In this document: one piece after another, positions 23,914 to 32,509 of the stretch
Numbering within the stretch: the first letter of the stretch is position 1
Layout of the letters: each line of letters begins with the position of its first letter
NCBI GenBank assembly: GCA_018064935.1
Contig: JAGHUF010000003.1
Span: forward strand, 1 to 32,548
DNA from: Candidatus Merdinaster equi
Lineage (GTDB): Bacteria; Bacillota; Clostridia; Lachnospirales; Lachnospiraceae
Length of the DNA stretch: 32,548 nucleotides
Direction: 5' to 3'
Position numbers and translations under genes: made by a program
Notes under the pieces: model-generated
Told to the model about the DNA's origin: nothing
The model's input: only the letters and a program-made list of their open reading frames with translations
Databases searched by the model: none

Positions 23914-25359
23914 ATGAAAAAAGGCGATACTTTGATTAAGATGACACATGTTAAGAAAAGCTATGATGGCAAGACCAATGTCATAGAAGACTTTTCTTTG
24001 GATGTAAATGAGGGTGAATTTGTAACATTCCTCGGGCCATCAGGATGTGGTAAAACTACCATTCTTCGAATGATTGGTGGATTTGACACACCTACCAGTG
24101 GAGAAATTCTGCTTGAGGGAAGTGATATCTCGCTTCTGCCTCCAAACGAAAGACCAATCAACACTGTATTCCAGAAGTATGCGCTGTTTCCACATCTCAA
24201 TGTATATGACAACGTTGCATTTGGACTTAAGCTTAAGAAGATGGATAAGGCACAGATTGCTGAAAAAGTAAGACATGCTCTTGAAATCGTAGACCTTGAG
24301 GGATTCGAGAAAAGAAGCATTACAACTCTTTCTGGTGGTCAGCAGCAGCGAATTGCAATTGCAAGAGCAATTGTAAATGAGCCTAAGCTTCTGTTGCTTG
24401 ATGAGCCACTTTCTGCACTTGATTACAAAATGCGTAAGGAAATGCAGCTTGAACTTAAGGATATGCATAAGAAACTGGGAATTACTTTTATCTTTGTAAC
24501 ACATGATCAGGAAGAAGCGCTGACAATGTCAGATAAGATAGTTGTTATGGCGGATGGTGAGATTCAGCAGGTTGGAACACCTGAGGAAATCTATAATGAG
24601 CCCAAGAACGTTTTTGTTGCGGACTTTATTGGCGAGAGCAATATCTATCAGGGCGTGATGAGTGACCAACTCAAGGCTTCTTTTGCAGATGCAACCTTCG
24701 AGTGCGTTGACGATTATGAGCCGGGAACCAAGATTGATGCTGTTATCCGTCCGGAGGATGTGGATGTTGTAGCACCAGCGGAAGGACAGCTTAAGGGAAC
24801 AGTATCAAGCGCAGATTTCAAGGGTACTTTCTATATTACTTTTGTTCAGTGTGGCAAATATGAAGTTGAAGTACATTGCCTCAAGCATTATGAACCGGGA
24901 ACAGAGGTTGGACTTAGAGTTGTTGCTGACAATATTCATATCATTCCATACGATACAACAATCAACCATTTCGAAGGTAAGATTGAAGGATATGCTGAGA
25001 CGGGACTTAAGGTTGTATTTGCTGACTTCACATTGGATGTTGAGGCTACCAAAATTTTCGAGGGAGCAACGATCAAAGATGGTGTGCTTGTGGATGCTGC
25101 AGGAGTTGAGCTGTCTTTTGAGGGAACAAAGGTGGATATGTCTTTTGCACCTGAAGATGCAGCAATGTATGATGACGAAAATGAGGGAGATATAACAGGT
25201 GAGATTATTTCCTTCTACTATATTGGAGACCATTACAGTTATACAATTCGTACTGAATCCGAAGAGGATTATGTTGTTAATGATGAGTATTTATGGAATC
25301 AGGGAGACCGCGTAAGCGTAACACTTCCAAAAGAGACCATGAAATTTGAATTGGTTTAA
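23914..25359 (+). CDS. potA: Spermidine/putrescine ABC transporter ATPase, long form
   Basis: An ABC ATPase with Walker A GPSGCGKTT, Q-loop FQKYALFPH, signature LSGGQQQR, Walker B LLLLDEPLSALD and the HDQEEAL switch His. It energises polyamine import with PotBC. The protein is 481 residues, against about 350-370 for usual PotA. The extra length lies after the first TOBE segment: residues about 345-425 form a beta-rich, acidic insertion (around AAMYDDENEGDITG), after which the normal TOBE ending (GDHYSYTIRT, NQGDRVSVTLP) returns. The ABC core is intact. GAGGAGAG is the ribosome site; potB follows with its ribosome site overlapping the potA stop. Confidence 0.94.
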   Translation: MKKGDTLIKMTHVKKSYDGKTNVIEDFSLDVNEGEFVTFLGPSGCGKTTILRMIGGFDTPTSGEILLEGSDISLLPPNERPINTVFQKYALFPHLNVYDNVAFGLKLKKMDKAQIAEKVRHALEIVDLEGFEKRSITTLSGGQQQRIAIARAIVNEPKLLLLDEPLSALDYKMRKEMQLELKDMHKKLGITFIFVTHDQEEALTMSDKIVVMADGEIQQVGTPEEIYNEPKNVFVADFIGESNIYQGVMSDQLKASFADATFECVDDYEPGTKIDAVIRPEDVDVVAPAEGQLKGTVSSADFKGTFYITFVQCGKYEVEVHCLKHYEPGTEVGLRVVADNIHIIPYDTTINHFEGKIEGYAETGLKVVFADFTLDVEATKIFEGATIKDGVLVDAAGVELSFEGTKVDMSFAPEDAAMYDDENEGDITGEIISFYYIGDHYSYTIRTESEEDYVVNDEYLWNQGDRVSVTLPKETMKFELV

Positions 25360-25371
25360 GGAGAGGTGCAG

Positions 25372-26169
25372 ATGAACAAATTTCACTTTGACAGGAAGCA
25401 CCTGACAATTCCATATCTGCTGTATCTGGCAGTATTTGTTGTTGTTCCGCTTCTTGTAGTTATTTATTATGGATTCACAGATTCTGAAGGTCACATTTCA
25501 TTTACTAACTTTGTGGCATTTTTCTGTAATACCAAAACGATGGGAACACTTCTGTATTCCCTGGTACTTGCAATAATTGTTACTATCATATGCCTTCTGC
25601 TTGCGTATCCAGTGGCATATATCCTTGCAAAGGGAGAATATTCAAGAAAGCATTCATTCCTAATGGTGTTTGTCCTTCCTATGTGGATTAACTTCACACT
25701 CAGAGTAACAGCATTAAAGGAAATACTTACTCTTCTTGAAGGGAATCTGGCATTTCATCCCTTCCTGAATACAGTGATTGGTATGGTATATGACTTCCTG
25801 CCATTTATGATTATGCCACTATATAATGCGTTGACTAAACTGGACAACTCCATGATAGAGGCATCTAGGGATCTTGGAGCAAATGGACGTCAGACATTCC
25901 TTAAAGTAATTCTTCCATTGTCTGTGCCGGGTATTATCAGTGGTATCACAATGGTATTCTTACCAGCCATGACCAACTATGTTGTTTTGGATATGGTATA
26001 TAACAGTACTTATATCATGGGTAGTCTTATTGGAAGTTACTTCAGTTCATATGACTGGAACAACGGATCGCTTATATCAGCAGTTCTTCTGATTTTGATT
26101 GGTCTGTTTACGATTCTTACCAATAGAATGGCTGGAGATAAAGATAGTAGAGAAAGGGGCAGAGTATGA
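25372..26169 (+). CDS. potB: Spermidine/putrescine ABC transporter permease
   Basis: A 265-residue permease with six predicted helices and the EAA loop in EASRDLGANGRQTFLKVILPLSVPGI, the contact point for PotA. The ATG at 25372 is chosen because AAGGAG lies 8 bases before it; the in-frame GTG at 25366 is too close to that site. The gene starts 12 bp after potA and ends inside the start of potC, so the four pot genes are translationally coupled. Confidence 0.94.
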   Translation: MNKFHFDRKHLTIPYLLYLAVFVVVPLLVVIYYGFTDSEGHISFTNFVAFFCNTKTMGTLLYSLVLAIIVTIICLLLAYPVAYILAKGEYSRKHSFLMVFVLPMWINFTLRVTALKEILTLLEGNLAFHPFLNTVIGMVYDFLPFMIMPLYNALTKLDNSMIEASRDLGANGRQTFLKVILPLSVPGIISGITMVFLPAMTNYVVLDMVYNSTYIMGSLIGSYFSSYDWNNGSLISAVLLILIGLFTILTNRMAGDKDSRERGRV

Positions 26170-26963
26170 TGAAGAAATTATTACAGCATGGATTTATATA
26201 TCTGGTACTTGCTTTTTTGTACCTGCCTATTTTGATTTTGGCCTTTTACAGCTTCACTGATGCAACCATGATTGGACAGGTCAGAGGATTTTCATTAGAC
26301 AATTATGTGACTCTGTTTACCAAGGATGAGCTCATCAGTATGATGCTTGGTACAGTTCTGTTAGCCTTAGGAGTTGCTCTTTTATCAACAATTCTTGGAA
26401 CGCTTGGTGCTATTGGCGCATTTTATTCCAAAAAAGGAATTCGCGGAACGGTTGAACTTCTCAATGAGATTCCTATCGTGAACGCAGATGTTGTAACAGG
26501 TTTTTCGGTTTGTATCTTCCTTATTGTAATGTGTCATATGGATAAGGGAACATTCATTCCGCTTGTTGTTGCACAGACTGCACTTTGCGCACCATTTGTA
26601 TATCTGTCAATTACACCAAGACTTAAGATGATGGATCATTCTTTATATGAGGCAGCTCTTGATCTGGGATGCAAACCAAGACAGGCACTTATGAAGGTTG
26701 TTATTCCTCAGATCAGACCGGGAATTGTGTCTGGATTTATGACAGCAATTACCCTTTCACTTGATGATTATTTCATCGCAACCTACACTAAGCCAGCTAC
26801 ATTTGATACAATTTCGACCTACGTTGTCAATGCGACAAGAGGATCGCAGACTGAGATAAAGACTGCATTGTGGGCTCTGTCAGCAATTCTGTTCATTGTG
26901 GTTGTCGGCTCAGTTGTATATATGAATATTAGTGCGAGCAGAAAGGGGGAAGAGAGAGCATGA
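26166..26963 (+). CDS. potC: Spermidine/putrescine ABC transporter permease
   Basis: A 265-residue second permease of the PotABCD importer. Six helices are visible, with the EAA loop in EAALDLGCKPRQALMKVVIPQIRPGI and the typical SLDDYFIATYTKP segment of PotC after it. It overlaps potB by 4 bases (ATGA) and potD by 4 bases. Two adjacent in-frame ATGs (26166 and 26169) could serve as start. Confidence 0.94.
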   Translation: MMKKLLQHGFIYLVLAFLYLPILILAFYSFTDATMIGQVRGFSLDNYVTLFTKDELISMMLGTVLLALGVALLSTILGTLGAIGAFYSKKGIRGTVELLNEIPIVNADVVTGFSVCIFLIVMCHMDKGTFIPLVVAQTALCAPFVYLSITPRLKMMDHSLYEAALDLGCKPRQALMKVVIPQIRPGIVSGFMTAITLSLDDYFIATYTKPATFDTISTYVVNATRGSQTEIKTALWALSAILFIVVVGSVVYMNISASRKGEERA

Positions 26964-28576
26964 GAAGAAGATTAATTGCTTTTCTACTTATTTTGACCCT
27001 TGTGCTGGGATGTGCTTCTATGACCGGATGTGGAAAAGAAGGCGCTGATAGCTCGGATGTAGTAGTTCTTCGTATTAGTAACTGGGAGGAATATATTGAT
27101 CTCGGCGAATGGGACGAGGAGGAAGATTTAATAGACCTTGAAGATGGAACAGAAATCCTTGGCGTGAATGCAATGTATGAGGATTTTGAGGAGTGGTATT
27201 ATGATACTTACGGAATTGAGGTCAGGATTGAGTATTCAACCTTTGGAACCAATGAGGAACTCTATAATCAGATGACTATAGGAGATGTCTATGATCTTGC
27301 ATGCCCTTCAGAGTATATGATTATGAAGATGATGCGAGAAGACATGCTGGTTCCTTATTCTGAAAATTTCAGAGATGTTGAGGATGAGAACAACTACTAC
27401 GAGAGGGGATTGTCGCCATACATTCGTTCTGTATATGACACACTCAATATAGATGGACAGACCTTGAGTGAATATGCTTCCGGTTACATGTGGGGAACCT
27501 ATGGAATAGTTTATAATCCGGAACTGGTAGATGAAGAAGATGCCTCAAGCTGGAATATCCTGCTGTCTGACAAGTATAATAAGCAGATTACCATTAAGGA
27601 TTCCGTTCGCGAGTGCCTGTTTAGTGCGTTGGCAATGGTTTATTATGATGATATTACCGACGAGGAGTTTGTCTCTTCAGATGACTATCAGGAGAGATTG
27701 TCCGATTACCTGAATAGAACTGATAAGGAATCAGTTGACGCGGTTGAGGAGATGCTCTCGCGAGTAAAGGATAATGTTTATTCCTTTGAGACAGACGCTG
27801 GTAAGGCCGACATGGTAACAGGTAAGGTTCTGGCTAATGCACAATGGTCGGGCGACGCGGTCTATACAATGGATCAGGCCGACGAGGATGGCATAGAATT
27901 GTGTTACGCAGCTCCCGATGAAGGAACAAACCTGTGGTTTGACGGATGGGTAATGCTCAAAAAAGGAATATCACAGGACCTTAGAAAACAGCATGCAGCT
28001 GAAGCATTCGTAAACTATGTTTCAATGCCTGAAAATGCAATCAGAAACATGTATTATATTGGATATACCTCAGTCATCTCTGGAGGAGATTCGAATCTGA
28101 TATTCCAGTACATTGACTGGTGCTACGGAGCAGAGGAAGAGGATGAAGAAGAGGCTGAAGAAAGCGAAGAAGATACAGAAGATGTAGCGGACGATGCAGA
28201 AGATGCTGCGGAAGCAAGTGATGATGCGGCTGATTCAGATGTAGATGATTCCGATTCCGTTGATGCAGAGGATGCAGGTGATGCAGGTGATGATGCCGAT
28301 TCAGTCGATGCAGAAGAGGCTGAGGATGAAGAAGAGGAGCTTGTGGAATATAAAATAGGTTACTTCTTCGACATGGATGATCCTGACGCAGATGATGAAT
28401 ACTGTATAATAACTACGATCGACCAGACAAAGAGGCAGCTGTATGCTCAGTATCCGCCTAAAGCTGTTGTAGACAGGTCTGTTGTAATGAGATGCTTTGA
28501 TAATGAAGGAAATGACAGAGTCAACAGAATGTGGACTAATGTCAGATGCTTTGACCTTATGAGTTTGTTCAGATAA
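26960..28576 (+). CDS. potD: Spermidine/putrescine-binding lipoprotein with acidic insert
   Basis: A 538-residue solute-binding lipoprotein. It has a basic start (MRRRL), a hydrophobic core and a lipobox ending at Cys24 (MTGCGKEG), with Cys18 as a less likely alternative. The binding domain starts at VVLRISNWEEYIDLGEW and shows the PotD elements YNQMTIGDVYDLACPSEYM, GYMWGTYGIVYNPE, NLWFDGWVMLKKG and FVNYVSMPENAIRN. Usual PotD is about 350 residues. Here residues 392-460 are a low-complexity stretch with 42 of 69 residues Asp or Glu and no Lys or Arg, before the normal end (YFFDMDD, QLYAQYPPKAVVDR, RVNRMWT). It overlaps potC by 4 bases and closes the operon at a terminator. Confidence 0.93.
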   Translation: MRRRLIAFLLILTLVLGCASMTGCGKEGADSSDVVVLRISNWEEYIDLGEWDEEEDLIDLEDGTEILGVNAMYEDFEEWYYDTYGIEVRIEYSTFGTNEELYNQMTIGDVYDLACPSEYMIMKMMREDMLVPYSENFRDVEDENNYYERGLSPYIRSVYDTLNIDGQTLSEYASGYMWGTYGIVYNPELVDEEDASSWNILLSDKYNKQITIKDSVRECLFSALAMVYYDDITDEEFVSSDDYQERLSDYLNRTDKESVDAVEEMLSRVKDNVYSFETDAGKADMVTGKVLANAQWSGDAVYTMDQADEDGIELCYAAPDEGTNLWFDGWVMLKKGISQDLRKQHAAEAFVNYVSMPENAIRNMYYIGYTSVISGGDSNLIFQYIDWCYGAEEEDEEEAEESEEDTEDVADDAEDAAEASDDAADSDVDDSDSVDAEDAGDAGDDADSVDAEEAEDEEEELVEYKIGYFFDMDDPDADDEYCIITTIDQTKRQLYAQYPPKAVVDRSVVMRCFDNEGNDRVNRMWTNVRCFDLMSLFR

Positions 28577-28604
28577 ATTGTTCTATATTTATATGTTTTT
28601 TATG

Positions 28605-28633
28605 GCCTCCCTCTTTTTTGAGGGAGGCTTTTT
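28605..28633 (+). terminator. Terminator of the pot operon
   Basis: GCCTCCCTC and GAGGGAGGC pair perfectly around six T, followed by TTTTTG. It lies 28 bases after the potD stop. Confidence 0.92.
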
Positions 28634-28634
28634 G

Positions 28635-28663
28635 TTTTCAAGTGAAGCAATTTGGAGTATACT
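28635..28663 (+). promoter_or_regulatory. Weak candidate promoter for the small Cys protein and trpS
   Basis: TATACT at 28658-28663 with TTTTCA 17 bases before it lies just after the pot terminator and about 100 bases before the small gene. The -35 match is only four of six. No T-box or trp leader features are seen between here and trpS. Confidence 0.35.
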
Positions 28664-28765
28664 TAATTCTGTGTGCGATAATGAATATTCGTGCATGAGC
28701 ATGAAGTCAGAATGAGGTTGTTATCTGGCGGAGTGCTTTTATCAAAAGCAAAAGGAAATATTACA

Positions 28766-28939
28766 ATGGCTTGCTGTGACAGCTGCGCAAATTATTCATA
28801 TGATGAAGATTATGAATGTTATACCTGTGATGTGAATCTTGATGAGGATGATATGTACAGATTCCTGACGGGTAATGATTTCACTTGTCCGTTCTATCAG
28901 AATGATGACGAGTATCAGGTTGTGCGCCATCAGATGTAA
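28766..28939 (+). CDS. Small Cys-rich protein, DUF6472-like
   Basis: A 57-residue acidic protein with a cysteine pattern near [21 protein letters not shown] (C3, C4, C7, C18, C21) and a later Cys in TCPFYQ, which could bind zinc or iron. It resembles the DUF6472 small proteins of Lachnospiraceae, recognised by eye. AAAGGAA lies 8 bases before the ATG at 28766, which is therefore preferred over upstream in-frame starts with no ribosome site. It lies 34 bp before trpS in the same direction and may share its transcript. Function unknown. Confidence 0.75.
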   Translation: MACCDSCANYSYDEDYECYTCDVNLDEDDMYRFLTGNDFTCPFYQNDDEYQVVRHQM

Positions 28940-28973
28940 TGCGGCAGGTTATGAAAGGGGAATATTTGTTGAT

Positions 28974-30059
28974 ATGAAAAAAGTAATACTTACAGGTGAC
29001 AGACCTACAGGAAAACTCCATGTTGGACATTATGTTGGTTCGCTTAGAAGAAGAGTAGAGCTGCAGAACAGTGGAGAATTCGATGATATTTATATTATGA
29101 TTGCCGATGCTCAGGCGCTGACAGATAATGCTGAGAATCCGGGCAAAGTCAGAGATAATATCATAGAGGTTGCGCTTGATTATCTCTCAGTTGGTATTGA
29201 TCCAACAAAGAGTAATATATTAATTCAGAGTCATGTTCCAGAACTGACTGAGCTGTCATTCTACTATATGAATCTTGTTACTGTAGCAAGACTTCAGAGA
29301 AATCCTACCGTTAAAAATGAGATTCAGCTTAGAAATTTTGAGGCAAGTATTCCGGTTGGTTTCTTCACTTACCCTATTTCACAGGCTGCAGATATCACTG
29401 CTTTTAAGGCTACGGTTGTTCCTGTTGGTGAGGATCAGATGCCGATGCTTGAGCAGACTAAGGAGATAGTTCACAAATTCAATACTGTATACGGTGAAAC
29501 GCTTGTGGATCCTAAGATTATGCTTCCAGATAACAAGGCTTGCCTTAGACTTCCTGGAACAGATGGTAAGGCTAAGATGAGTAAATCGCTTGGCAACTGT
29601 ATCTATTTATCTGATACGGAGGAGACTGTAAAGAAGGCAGTTATGGGTATGTTCACAGACCCTAATCATCTGAGAGTTGAGGATCCAGGTAATGTTGATG
29701 GCAATCCAGTATTTATTTATTTGGAGGCTTTTGCCAATAAAGATCATTTTGCTGAGTATCTTCCAGAGTATGCAGGTATTGAAGAGCTTGAGGAGCATTA
29801 TAAGAGGGGCGGACTTGGCGATGTAAAGGTTAAAAAGTTCCTTAACAATGTTCTTCAGGAAACACTTTCTCCAATCCGTGCTAAGCGTGCAGAACTTGAG
29901 AAAGACATTCCCGCAGTGTATGAGATTCTTAAGCAGGGAACAGACAAGGCAAGAGCAGTTGCGGCACAGACTCTTGATGAAGTGCGTGCGGCAATGAGAA
30001 TTAATTATTTTGATGATATTGAGCTTATCAAGGCTCAGAGCGAGAAATACAGTAATTAG
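28974..30059 (+). CDS. trpS: Tryptophanyl-tRNA synthetase
   Basis: A 361-residue class I synthetase. The HIGH-type motif is in [17 protein letters not shown] and the KMSKS loop in [22 protein letters not shown] and [13 protein letters not shown] are typical of TrpRS. The ATG at 28974 begins the conserved N-terminus; a longer reading frame back to 28875 only overlaps the small gene. GGGG is about 13 bases upstream, so initiation may depend partly on coupling. It charges tRNA-Trp. A lysozyme gene follows by 83 bp. Confidence 0.94.
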   Translation: MKKVILTGDRPTGKLHVGHYVGSLRRRVELQNSGEFDDIYIMIADAQALTDNAENPGKVRDNIIEVALDYLSVGIDPTKSNILIQSHVPELTELSFYYMNLVTVARLQRNPTVKNEIQLRNFEASIPVGFFTYPISQAADITAFKATVVPVGEDQMPMLEQTKEIVHKFNTVYGETLVDPKIMLPDNKACLRLPGTDGKAKMSKSLGNCIYLSDTEETVKKAVMGMFTDPNHLRVEDPGNVDGNPVFIYLEAFANKDHFAEYLPEYAGIEELEEHYKRGGLGDVKVKKFLNNVLQETLSPIRAKRAELEKDIPAVYEILKQGTDKARAVAAQTLDEVRAAMRINYFDDIELIKAQSEKYSN

Positions 30060-30142
30060 TGTGAAGTATGCTTGATGACAATAGTCAAGACATCAGAAAT
30101 ACGAGAAGTTGCAAGATTTTGCACAAACCTGGTGAAATAGTG

Positions 30143-31294
30143 ATGGATAATAAAAACATTAATACACCAAGTAAAAAGAAAAACAAACAGGGGAGCCCTT
30201 TGACGGTGGTTCTTGTTGTTCTGTTGACAGTGGCTCTTGTTGGAGCAGGACTTATATATTATTTCCTTAATTCTGCAAAAGAATCACTAGAAGAAGAACT
30301 GACAAGCGCAAAGACTGAGCGAGATGTTGCCAATGCTGAAGTGGCAGCAATGGAAGAGGAACTTAAGGATTACAGAGAGGGACCTGTTTACACTCAGTCT
30401 GAATATAACAGAGGGATTAAAGAGGCAGAGGAAAAAGCCAAAAATCAGACGGCTGATGAAATGCGTGCTCAGATGAAGGAGAGGATTCTCTCTGGTGAAG
30501 GAACTGTTCCAATGCTCAGATCATTCTTCCCGAGTGAAATAGTATTTCTTCAGGACGGAATCTATCATTTTGTTCAGATTGATGAAGCGGTGACACCTAG
30601 AAAGTGGACTGACAACAATCTGGTGATTACGCCAGGTGAGCAGTGGTATGATTATCAGGTTAATGGAGAGAGCGTTGTTAGACGTGGAATAGATGTCTCT
30701 TCATTCCAGGGTGATATCAATTGGTCCAAGGTTGCTGCTGACGGAATTGATTATGCAATTATAAGACTTGGAATCCGTGGGTACGGAAGCGGTAAGCTGG
30801 TGCTTGATACGAAATTCGAGCAGAACATCAAGGGTGCTCTTGAAAATGGAATAGACGTAGCGGTTTATTTTTTCTCTGAGGCGCTCAATGAAGAAGAAGC
30901 AGTCGAAGAGGCAGAGTTTGCAATGGAGGCACTCGAGCCATACAACATCAAGTGCACACTTGCTATTGATATTGAAGATGTTAATGATGATACCGCACGA
31001 ACCAAAGGACTTACGCAGGAGCAGTGGACAAATAATTGCATAGCTTTCTGCGAAAAAGTAAAAGAGAATGGATATAAGCCGCTGATATATGGAAATATGG
31101 AGAGTATGATACTGATGCTCGACATAGCTAGACTGAACGATTATCCCAAGTGGTGGGCGGCATATTATGGTTATTTCTACTATCCATATGATTTCACGGT
31201 ATGGCAGTTTAGTGAAAAAGGTAAAGTAAACGGAATCTCAACAAATGTTGACCTTAATATTTCTTTTGATGACTGGTACAGTATGGAAAGGTAA
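30143..31294 (+). CDS. Membrane-anchored GH25 lysozyme
   Basis: A 383-residue protein. Residues 1-20 are polar and Lys-rich, residues about 20-42 a membrane helix (TVVLVVLLTVALVGAGLIYY), and 45-125 a charged coiled-coil stalk (KESLEEELTSAKTERD). The GH25 muramidase domain runs from about residue 181 (RGIDVSSFQGDINW with Asp184) through IDIEDV (Asp276 and Glu278) to WQFSEKGKVNGIS and VDLNISFDDW. The domain faces outside and cleaves the N-acetylmuramic acid to N-acetylglucosamine bond, suggesting cell-wall remodelling rather than a secreted toxin. The start at 30143 has only GGTGAAA upstream; an in-frame ATG at 30068 would add 25 residues and is less likely. Confidence 0.92.
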   Translation: MDNKNINTPSKKKNKQGSPLTVVLVVLLTVALVGAGLIYYFLNSAKESLEEELTSAKTERDVANAEVAAMEEELKDYREGPVYTQSEYNRGIKEAEEKAKNQTADEMRAQMKERILSGEGTVPMLRSFFPSEIVFLQDGIYHFVQIDEAVTPRKWTDNNLVITPGEQWYDYQVNGESVVRRGIDVSSFQGDINWSKVAADGIDYAIIRLGIRGYGSGKLVLDTKFEQNIKGALENGIDVAVYFFSEALNEEEAVEEAEFAMEALEPYNIKCTLAIDIEDVNDDTARTKGLTQEQWTNNCIAFCEKVKENGYKPLIYGNMESMILMLDIARLNDYPKWWAAYYGYFYYPYDFTVWQFSEKGKVNGISTNVDLNISFDDWYSMER

Positions 31295-31315
31295 TATAAT
31301 TATATGTATTTGTTG

Positions 31316-31344
31316 TTGACAACGTGAGGTTTCAAGTGTAATAT
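31316..31344 (+). promoter_or_regulatory. Strong promoter of tRNA-Arg
   Basis: A perfect TTGACA (31316-31321), a 17-base spacer and TAATAT (31339-31344) lie 45 bases before the mature tRNA. This is a stable-RNA type promoter, so the tRNA is transcribed on its own. Confidence 0.85.
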
Positions 31345-31388
31345 AAATTCGTTGTCGATTGATGGCTTGACCACAGGAGATGATGGAT

Positions 31389-31462
31389 GTGCGTGTAGCT
31401 CAGCTGGATAGAGCACTTGGCTACGGACCAAGGTGTCGGGAGTTCGAATCTTCTCACGCACG
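31389..31462 (+). tRNA. tRNA-Arg (anticodon ACG)
   Basis: The acceptor stem pairs GTGCGTG with CACGCAC and the anticodon stem CTTGG/CCAAG encloses CTACGGA (anticodon ACG, read as ICG). The T stem GGGAG/CTTCT includes two G-U pairs, and the discriminator base is G. CCA is not encoded. It has its own promoter and terminator. Confidence 0.96.
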
Positions 31463-31467
31463 CGATA

Positions 31468-31508
31468 GCAACAAAGAAGAGATGCGAATGCATCTCTTTT
31501 TTTGTTGC
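31468..31508. terminator. Terminator of tRNA-Arg
   Basis: GCAACAAA-GAGATGC pairs with GCATCTC-TTTGTTGC around GAAT, one long stem whose right arm is T-rich. It directly follows the tRNA and, being nearly symmetric, may work in both directions. Confidence 0.88.
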
Positions 31509-31511
31509 TGC

Positions 31512-31567
31512 GTGTGGGGACGGTTCTTTTGTCACAAGGAGCGCCCATTTGTCACAAGGAGTGTCCC
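31512..31567. repeat. REP-like tandem repeat
   Basis: GTGTGGGGACGGTTCT is followed by two 20-bp units (TTTGTCACAAGGAG[C/T]G[C/T]CC[A/C]) at 31528-31547 and 31548-31567, and a degenerate third start (TCTGGCAC). The GGGGACGGTTCTTTTGTCAC pattern is a dispersed repeat I associate with REP-type elements and Y1 (TnpA-REP-like) transposases in Firmicutes; no transposase is in this window, so it looks like a non-autonomous remnant. The association is from memory. Confidence 0.6.
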
Positions 31568-31570
31568 TCT

Positions 31571-31696
31571 GGCACGGAATATGCATGTGCTCCATCTTCA
31601 GAGATTGGTGGTACCAGCCAGTTGTTAAAGGATGCAATTCTGGATAAGTTCAATGATGCGATTATTCCGGAGAATTCGGAATATGCAAATGCTTAA
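31571..31696 (+). pseudogene. C-terminal remnant of an unidentified coding sequence
   Basis: An open frame after the REP-like repeat reads as a plausible protein tail: acidic, helix-forming, with GGTSQLLKDAILDKFNDAII and NSEYANA before a TAA. It has no start codon or ribosome site of its own and its frame runs backwards into the repeat. This suggests that the 5' part of a gene was lost, perhaps by insertion or deletion at the repeat. The family is not recognised. Confidence 0.4.
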
Positions 31697-31739
31697 TGCT
31701 TTATGAAAGTATTAAGCTTGATAGTACGATAAGTAAGAG

Positions 31740-31771
31740 GTCTCTATCTCATATGAGGTAGGGACTTTTTT
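31740..31771 (+). terminator. Terminator after the remnant
   Basis: GTCTCTATCTC pairs with GAGGTAGGGAC (two G-U pairs) around ATAT and is followed by TTTTTT. Its survival behind the fragment suggests that a complete gene once ended here. Confidence 0.85.
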
Positions 31772-31855
31772 GTATTATGTCCCTTTCTGCCTTTGTGTGT
31801 ATTATAATACTAAGTAGCAAAATTAGAATTGATTGAGTTCTTTAAGCGAGAGATG

Positions 31856-31879
31856 ACAATTGAATTTTAGTTCAATTGT
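31856..31879. promoter_or_regulatory. Inverted repeat upstream of the DJ-1/PfpI gene
   Basis: ACAATTGAA and TTCAATTGT form a perfect 9-bp inverted repeat around TTTTAG, 49 bases before the gene start. The position suits an operator. No convincing promoter pair is seen beside it. Confidence 0.4.
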
Positions 31880-31927
31880 ATGTAGACATAAACAAAATAT
31901 ATTTGATATTACAAGGAGATACTCTGA

Positions 31928-32509
31928 ATGAAGGTTCTTTTGTTTTGCTGTAAAGGTTTTGAAATGATGGAATTTGCACCATTTTACGATGTGTGTGGGT
32001 GGGCCCAAAGTGAATATGGTTATGATGTTAGCATTGATGTAGCAGGATTTTCAGAAATGGTGAAAAGTGCCTTTTGGAATAATGCGATAAAAGTTAACAC
32101 ATTAATTGATGCTGTTTCTGTGGATGACTATGATGCTCTTGCAATTCCAGGAGGAGACCATTTGTATGGATATTTTGAGGAAGCATATGATGAGCGTTTC
32201 TTGCAATTAATACGAGAATTTGATTGCAAAAATAAAACAATTGCTAGTATTTGTGTAGCTGCATTGCCGATTGGAAAAGCTGGTGTTTTGGACGGTCGAA
32301 AGGCTACCACTTATCATTTATGTGGTGGCTATCGCCAAGAGGAACTAGCAGGCTTTGGTGTAGATGTGATTAATGAACCAATTGTTGTTGATAGAAATAT
32401 AATTACATCATATTGTCCGCAAACAGCTAATGATGTTGCATTCTTGTTATTAGATAGTCTGATTGGTAAGGAGAAAACACAAGTAGTAAAAGAAGGAATG
32501 GGTTGGTAA
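31928..32509 (+). CDS. DJ-1/PfpI family protein
   Basis: A 193-residue protein of the class I glutamine-amidotransferase-like fold. Family marks are LLFCCKGFEMMEFAPFYDV at the N-terminus, DYDALAIPGGDHLYG, the nucleophile elbow ASICVAALPIGKAGVL with Cys109, GRKATTYH and the closing NDVAFLLLD. The usual small residue after the Cys is Val here, and no His immediately follows the elbow, so hydrolase activity is uncertain. Members act as chaperones, deglycases, proteases or regulators, and this one cannot be placed further. AAGGAG precedes the start. The gene and its flanks look more AT-rich than the rest of the window. It lies behind a tRNA and a REP-like remnant, which hints at transfer. Confidence 0.88.
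   Translation: MKVLLFCCKGFEMMEFAPFYDVCGWAQSEYGYDVSIDVAGFSEMVKSAFWNNAIKVNTLIDAVSVDDYDALAIPGGDHLYGYFEEAYDERFLQLIREFDCKNKTIASICVAALPIGKAGVLDGRKATTYHLCGGYRQEELAGFGVDVINEPIVVDRNIITSYCPQTANDVAFLLLDSLIGKEKTQVVKEGMGW

Noticed and set aside
24040-24504. 154-codon antisense open frame in potA (and similar ones in other genes)
   Set aside because: The sense strand has complete PotA motifs; the antisense frame shows no domain, ribosome site or composition of a gene.
28577-28973. T-box or tryptophan attenuator before trpS
   Set aside because: No T-box core sequence, specifier-type long leader or Trp-rich leader peptide is seen; the stretch holds the pot terminator and the small Cys gene.
31300-31690. 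Several overlapping open frames around tRNA-Arg
   Set aside because: They arise from the tRNA, its terminator and the REP-like repeat; only the tail after 31571 has protein-like character.
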